Part shown: positions 59,179 through 64,000 of the stretch, piece after piece | Position numbering within the stretch: the first letter of the stretch is position 1 | How the letters are laid out: each line of letters starts with the position of its first letter | From: Alistipes sp. | GTDB lineage: Bacteria > Bacteroidota > Bacteroidia > Bacteroidales > Rikenellaceae | Direction of reading: 5' to 3' | Assembly (NCBI GenBank): GCA_022767745.1 | Contig: JALENN010000006.1 | Coordinates: 1 to 64,000 of the forward strand | Length of the DNA stretch: 64,000 bases | Made by a program: the position numbers and the translations under genes | Notes under the pieces: model-generated | Told to the model about the DNA's origin: nothing | The model's input: the letters and a program-made list of their open reading frames with translations, nothing else | Database searches by the model: none

Positions 59179-62100
59179 CTACATGACCGGCGTCTCGCGC
59201 CTCAGGGTCACGGGGCCCAGCAGACCGCTCTCGCGCAGCGGCGCGCCCGGGTCGGGCCAGCGCAGCACCCACGTCTTGCGCTCGGCCTCGGGGCGGGCGG
59301 CATCATAGACAAGGCGGTTGAACCACGACCCCGTAACCTCCACCGACAGCGTATTACGGCCGTCGACGACGAAATCGGTTATATCGGCCTCGTAGGGATA
59401 TGTCCAGAGCGTAGCTACACGGCGGCCGTTGACGCGTACCTCGGCGATACGCTCCACCTTGCCCAGCGAGAGCACAAGCCTCTGCCCGTCGTCGCAATGC
59501 TCCGCCTCGAATACCGTCTCATAACGCGCCGTACCCGAGAAGGCGCGTCCCTCCTCCGACATGGGCATGTCGCGCCATGCGGCAAGCCGCCCGAGCGACA
59601 GCGAATCGGGCGCGCCCCACCCCTCGGGGAAGCGCACCGTCCATCCGTCGGCCGGCAAACTGCGCACGTCGGCATGCATTTCGGGTGCGGGACGGCTCTC
59701 CCCGTCGGAGAACACCACGAAACAGCACCCCGCCTGCGGCAACGACAGCCGCACCGAGGTAATACCATCGGCGGCGGTGCCCGACTTCTCCGTCACCGCA
59801 CCGCTCACGGGATTCCACACCTGCACACGGCCGCGACCGCAGCGGAAAGCGACCTCGCCGTCGAAGCCGCTCCCGACAGGAGCCGCCACGAAGTATATGT
59901 CGGCCCCCTCGGCCCTGCGGTGGAGCCACATCACGCCGCCGGCCGCCTGTGCCTCCACATCGGGACGCAGCCCCGCCGCAGCGAGAGCCTCACCGAGCGG
60001 CATGCCCGAGATGACACGGCCACGCCCCACACGGCGCACGCCCGCCTCCGCCTTGCGGCCCCACAGACGTGCCGCCACGCGTTCCACACGCCTGTCGGCA
60101 CTGCGGCCTCCGAGCAGCGTCGCGGCCTGGTGCGGGGCCTCGCCCACCACCGTGGCGCCGGCACGCACCAGCGCCTCGATACGCTCCGCCGTCTCGGGCA
60201 GCATGCGCGTCGTCTCGGGCAGCCACAGCACCTCGTACTCCACCCCTTCGGGGGTGACAAGGCGTCCGTCGCGCACCTCGAGGCGCGTCGTGAGAACCTC
60301 CGTATTGCAATAGTCATATCGGAAACCATCGGGGAAGGGGGCATGCTGCGGCGGCTTGTGGTCCACCTCGTCGCCCAGGAACCACAACACGTCGTTGGCC
60401 GGGCAACCCCGCTCGAGCATGTAGCTGCAGCGCGCAAGGTAGGTCGTAAATTCGGGCATGTGGCGCCACCACGACTGCCCGCGCAGGAACGGCGTGCCGA
60501 TGCCGGCGCCGGCAAAAGATGTTCCGGGCGGCAGGAACCCAACCTGCGGGTTGTGCGTATAGGTGTGGAAAACGAGATGCGTGACACCCTCGGCCATATT
60601 GACGTTGGCCACCTGTTTCAGGTCGCGCCAGTCCTCGTCCCACGTGTGCGAGAACGAGGTGAAGGCCTCGGCCGCAAGGCGCGGCTTGCCGTAGAGATGG
60701 GCAGCCGAGGCGGCAGGCTTCACCGGCTTGAAGTCGAGCGAGCCGACATACCCCTCCGACAGCGGCTGCCAGAACTCGCACATCGGCACGTCGGCATAAC
60801 GGTAATAGGCCATTATGTCGGCCGGGAATACATCCCCCGCCGCCGTCTCGTAGGCTATAGACATGCCCCTCGAGGCGGCATGACGCGCCATGTTGCCGAA
60901 GAAGTTCTCGGCCACCATGTCGCCCACCGTGCGGCGCCAGTCGTTCAGGAAACGCACCGTCGACTCGGTGTCGTCCACCACATATCCCATGAGGGCGGGC
61001 ATCCACCCACGCAGCGCATAGCCCGCACGGCGGCCGAACTCGGCCTCCATGTCGCGCGTCCATGTCTGCGTCCTGCACTCCCAGCTGTCGAAGAGCACGC
61101 CGTCGAGCATACCCTCTATCGGGCCGCCGTCGGCCGTAAGCCGTCCGAGATAACCAGCAAACTGGGCGTCGGAACCCGCCGTCGAGAGCTTGTCGCACTC
61201 CCAGCCCGTGCCCTCGGCCGGGGCCGGACCGTTCTTCATGCCCGTATTGACGTGTCCGATGCGCAGCACAGTCCAGCGGCCCTCGGGCACACGCCACGCC
61301 AGCGTCCCGTCCGCCGACATGCGGTCGGTAAGGTCGACAACGTCGTTGCGGCTAACGTAGAAACTTCCGTCGTAGGCGACCTGCTGCCCGCGCCGCTCGA
61401 TGCTGCGCAGCGTCCATCCCGCCTCCGACTCCCAGCTGTTCTTGCGCACGGCCGAGTAGAAGCACAGATAGGGCAGTACCATGTCGTGCCCGTTCACCAG
61501 GCTCACGCGGTAGCGGACGGCACCCTCCGCCTCGCGGCACGAGAGCGTAAGCGGACGGTCATCCTGCCAGTTCGACTGCGGCAGCTCGGTGTCGAGTACC
61601 TCGACCACACGGCCCGAGGCGTCGAACGCCTCGATACGCACCCGCACCGCCGGCTCGTAGCACCACGCATGGTTCAGTGCCTGCACACACGGGAACTCGA
61701 GCGTGCGCACACACTCCCCCTCGCCGAACCATACGTCGACCGTATATGGCTTCGCCTCCGTCGTCGGTGCCAGATGCAGCGGTTGGCCGCCACCGCCGCC
61801 TGTCAGGCGCACCCAGTCGGCATCGACGCTGCCCTCGGCCTTCAGCGGCACCAGCGGCGCACCCGTATCCCCCGCAGGGCACGGGAAGGCAAGCACCGCC
61901 ACATCGCGGTAGTCGCGCCACGGCTCGGCACACCCGCCGGCCACGGGCAGCACGATGGCGCCGTCGCCGCCCACGACGTCGGTACGGCTCCACACCAGAT
62001 GGCGCATCGCATTCTCGGGCTCGATCCACGGCCCTCCGGCCATGGCCCAGCCCGGGCAGCCCTGCATGGTGAAGCGCAGCCCCAGCCGACGGCACTCGGC

Positions 62101-62472
62101 CGCCGTATGGCGCACGGCGTCGTCCCACCGCTCGCTCAGGCACGCTATGCGCGAGTCGTTGCCGGGCCACATGCCGTCGTAGCCCGCCTGCCCGTGGAAG
62201 AGCTGCACGCCCGAGAATCCGGCTGCGGCTATGGCCTCGAGGTCGGCCGTGATACCCTCGGTCGAGACGTTGCCGCCGACATAGTGGAACCATGTCTGCG
62301 GCCGGAACACCTTCGGCGGATCGGCAAAGGCCGCCCTGTCGCCGTCCCCGAACGGCCCGCGGAGGATCTTCTCCGACGGCACCGCCGCGGGTGCCGCCGT
62401 CTGCGCGGCCGCAGCGGCAAATTGCAGCAGCGCGGCCGCAGCACACGCCATATGCAGAATACAGAATTTCAT
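59179..62472 (-). CDS. GH106-like alpha-L-rhamnosidase family protein
   Basis: Signal peptide; FRPQTWFHYVGGNVSTEGITADLEAIAAAGFSGVQLFHG, TMQGCPGWAMAGGPWIEPENAM, C-terminal beta-sandwich. Confidence 0.85.
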   Translation of the reverse strand: MKFCILHMACAAAALLQFAAAAAQTAAPAAVPSEKILRGPFGDGDRAAFADPPKVFRPQTWFHYVGGNVSTEGITADLEAIAAAGFSGVQLFHGQAGYDGMWPGNDSRIACLSERWDDAVRHTAAECRRLGLRFTMQGCPGWAMAGGPWIEPENAMRHLVWSRTDVVGGDGAIVLPVAGGCAEPWRDYRDVAVLAFPCPAGDTGAPLVPLKAEGSVDADWVRLTGGGGGQPLHLAPTTEAKPYTVDVWFGEGECVRTLEFPCVQALNHAWCYEPAVRVRIEAFDASGRVVEVLDTELPQSNWQDDRPLTLSCREAEGAVRYRVSLVNGHDMVLPYLCFYSAVRKNSWESEAGWTLRSIERRGQQVAYDGSFYVSRNDVVDLTDRMSADGTLAWRVPEGRWTVLRIGHVNTGMKNGPAPAEGTGWECDKLSTAGSDAQFAGYLGRLTADGGPIEGMLDGVLFDSWECRTQTWTRDMEAEFGRRAGYALRGWMPALMGYVVDDTESTVRFLNDWRRTVGDMVAENFFGNMARHAASRGMSIAYETAAGDVFPADIMAYYRYADVPMCEFWQPLSEGYVGSLDFKPVKPAASAAHLYGKPRLAAEAFTSFSHTWDEDWRDLKQVANVNMAEGVTHLVFHTYTHNPQVGFLPPGTSFAGAGIGTPFLRGQSWWRHMPEFTTYLARCSYMLERGCPANDVLWFLGDEVDHKPPQHAPFPDGFRYDYCNTEVLTTRLEVRDGRLVTPEGVEYEVLWLPETTRMLPETAERIEALVRAGATVVGEAPHQAATLLGGRSADRRVERVAARLWGRKAEAGVRRVGRGRVISGMPLGEALAAAGLRPDVEAQAAGGVMWLHRRAEGADIYFVAAPVGSGFDGEVAFRCGRGRVQVWNPVSGAVTEKSGTAADGITSVRLSLPQAGCCFVVFSDGESRPAPEMHADVRSLPADGWTVRFPEGWGAPDSLSLGRLAAWRDMPMSEEGRAFSGTARYETVFEAEHCDDGQRLVLSLGKVERIAEVRVNGRRVATLWTYPYEADITDFVVDGRNTLSVEVTGSWFNRLVYDAARPEAERKTWVLRWPDPGAPLRESGLLGPVTLRRETPVM

Positions 62473-62510
62473 AGTATGCATATCTTACGTTAAACACCTT
62501 GCCCGCCGGC

Positions 62511-63467
62511 CTACAGGGCGGCGATAAGCAGTCCCGTGTAGGCAATGTACGCGACGACCATCACCACGCCCTCCGAGCGGGTTATCATGCGCACCTTGTA
62601 GTATTTTCCCGCCACGAACATCAGCACCGACGCCCCGAGCAGCCACAGCAGATCGAAGTTGGTGATGCCGCCCATGGGCAGGGGCGAAATAGTGGCGCTG
62701 GCGCCCAGCACGAAGAATACGTTGAAGAGGTTCGAGCCGATGACGTTGCCGATGGCGATCTCGGGGTTCTTCTTCAGCGCCGCCACCACCGACGTGGCCA
62801 GCTCGGGCAGCGACGTGCCCATGGCCACCAGCGTAAGGCCTATGATCGACTCGCTCACACCCAGCGAACGGGCTATCTCGCTGGCGCCGTTGACGAAGAG
62901 CGTGCCGCCGCCGATCAGCGCCGCCAGGCCGCCCACGATGTAGAGCAGACAGCGCCACACGGGCATCGACTTGATCTCGGGCTGTGCCGACGCATCGCCG
63001 TCGCGCGCTATGGCGAACGTGTAGCCCATGAATATGGCGAAGAAACAGAGCATCAGCAGGCCGTCGGCACGGTCCATCACATTCGTCTCGCCCGTACCGA
63101 GCAGCACGTCGTTGGCGCAGATAAGCACCACGACCGACGACAGCACCGCCAGCGGTATCTCCTTCGTCAGCGTAGCGCGCGTGATGACGATGGGGGCGAC
63201 GATGGCCGTGACGCCCACGATCATCAGTATGTTGAATATGTTGCTGCCGACGACGTTGCCTATCGACAGCTCGGCATTGCCCTCGAGGGCCGAGAGCACG
63301 CTCACCGACAACTCGGGAGCCGACGTACCGAAGGCCACAACCGTAAGGCCGATCACCATCGGCGATATGCGGAAACGGCGTGCCAGCGACGAGGCGCCGT
63401 CGGTAAGGAAATCTGCGCCGAAGAGGATCAAAGCCAGTCCGGCTAAAAGAAGGATTACGTTTATCAT
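62511..63467 (-). CDS. Calcium/sodium antiporter (CaCA family)
   Basis: Two internal repeats: VVAFGTSAPELSVSVLSALEGNAELSIGNVVGSNIFNI and LVAMGTSLPELATSVVAALKKNPEIAIGNVIGSNLFNV. Confidence 0.95.
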   Translation of the reverse strand: MINVILLLAGLALILFGADFLTDGASSLARRFRISPMVIGLTVVAFGTSAPELSVSVLSALEGNAELSIGNVVGSNIFNILMIVGVTAIVAPIVITRATLTKEIPLAVLSSVVVLICANDVLLGTGETNVMDRADGLLMLCFFAIFMGYTFAIARDGDASAQPEIKSMPVWRCLLYIVGGLAALIGGGTLFVNGASEIARSLGVSESIIGLTLVAMGTSLPELATSVVAALKKNPEIAIGNVIGSNLFNVFFVLGASATISPLPMGGITNFDLLWLLGASVLMFVAGKYYKVRMITRSEGVVMVVAYIAYTGLLIAAL

Positions 63468-63902
63468 GGTTTTCAGGAATTTATATCCGCTCCAAAAGCA
63501 ACGCGCCGTACAGCGGGCAGCATCGGGCCGCACCGCGCGGCGGTTACGGATTGTAAAGATAGTGAAAGGCAGGGCAGAAAAACAAACCTGCCTGACTTTT
63601 TCTGCCTCGGCGCACCACATCCGTCTCAAATGTAGCGGAAATAATCCCGCCGCCGCTGTCCCCCGCTTCGCCGAATGTATCCGCCACGGCGCCAAAAGCA
63701 CGCCGCCGCAGGAATCCGTACGCCAGCCACCGCACACCCGCCGCCCTACCCTTCCGCTGTGGCGCCTGTGCACGATTCGGGCAGAAAATCAGCGTATTTT
63801 TCGCCCGAAATGATGCTTGTTGCAAAAAAATTCTTACCTTTGCCCGACAAACCCGCCGTGTAGGGTTGCGTTTAACAATTAACCAACTAAATTTTATAGC
63901 AA

Positions 63903-64000
63903 ATGGCTGTTAAAATTCGTCTGGCACGCCATGGTAAGAAGGGTGCTCCTTTCTATCATATCGTTGCCGCAGATAGCAGAGCGCCACGTGATGGTAAGTT
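63903..64000 (+). CDS. rpsP: 30S ribosomal protein S16 (partial, runs off window)
   Basis: [32 protein letters not shown]. Confidence 0.96.
   Translation, partial: MAVKIRLARHGKKGAPFYHIVAADSRAPRDGK

Noticed and set aside
59170-62493. 1107-aa plus-strand ORF opposite the GH106-like gene
   Set aside because: Antisense shadow of a GC-rich gene; Arg/His/Ala/Pro-rich with no signal peptide or motif.
63544-63825. 93-aa minus-strand ORF upstream of the antiporter gene
   Set aside because: No recognisable motif, Arg/Gly/Ala-rich, and it overlaps the promoter-like sequences.

Overview
64 kb of a Bacteroidota chromosome; GC-rich coding style, TTTG/TAnnTTTG promoters and gene content suggest an Alistipes-like organism (inference only). 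The left end is the conserved translation/transcription cluster on the minus strand: tRNA-Thr/Tyr/Gly-tuf-tRNA-Trp-secE-nusG-rplKAJL-rpoB. The rest holds envelope lipoproteins, CotH and NigD-like proteins, an ECF sigma factor with a two-membrane anti-sigma/beta-barrel protein, a hexuronate/pectin catabolism set in two places (kduD-kduI-uxaC-DUF4861 and exuT-eda-kdgK), several glycoside hydrolases (GH2, GH125, GH106-like), a sulfatase, housekeeping genes (nfo, rsgA, prmA, xerD, recO, ispG, recG) and the start of rpsP. No CRISPR array, prophage or IS element was seen. The strongest unexplained signals are: (1) six intergenic promoters sharing an exact 20-bp spacing and a conserved spacer sequence, four of them with a GAAAA...TTTTC palindrome just upstream; (2) a GH2 protein that appears to have lost both catalytic glutamates; (3) an A+T-richer PD-(D/E)XK nuclease of the PGN_0703 type at the tail of the hexuronate operon; (4) the sigma/trans-envelope anti-sigma pair; (5) an uncalled 51-aa membrane protein with a GTG start; (6) a probably leaderless recG. 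All names come from reading motifs; no database search was run.
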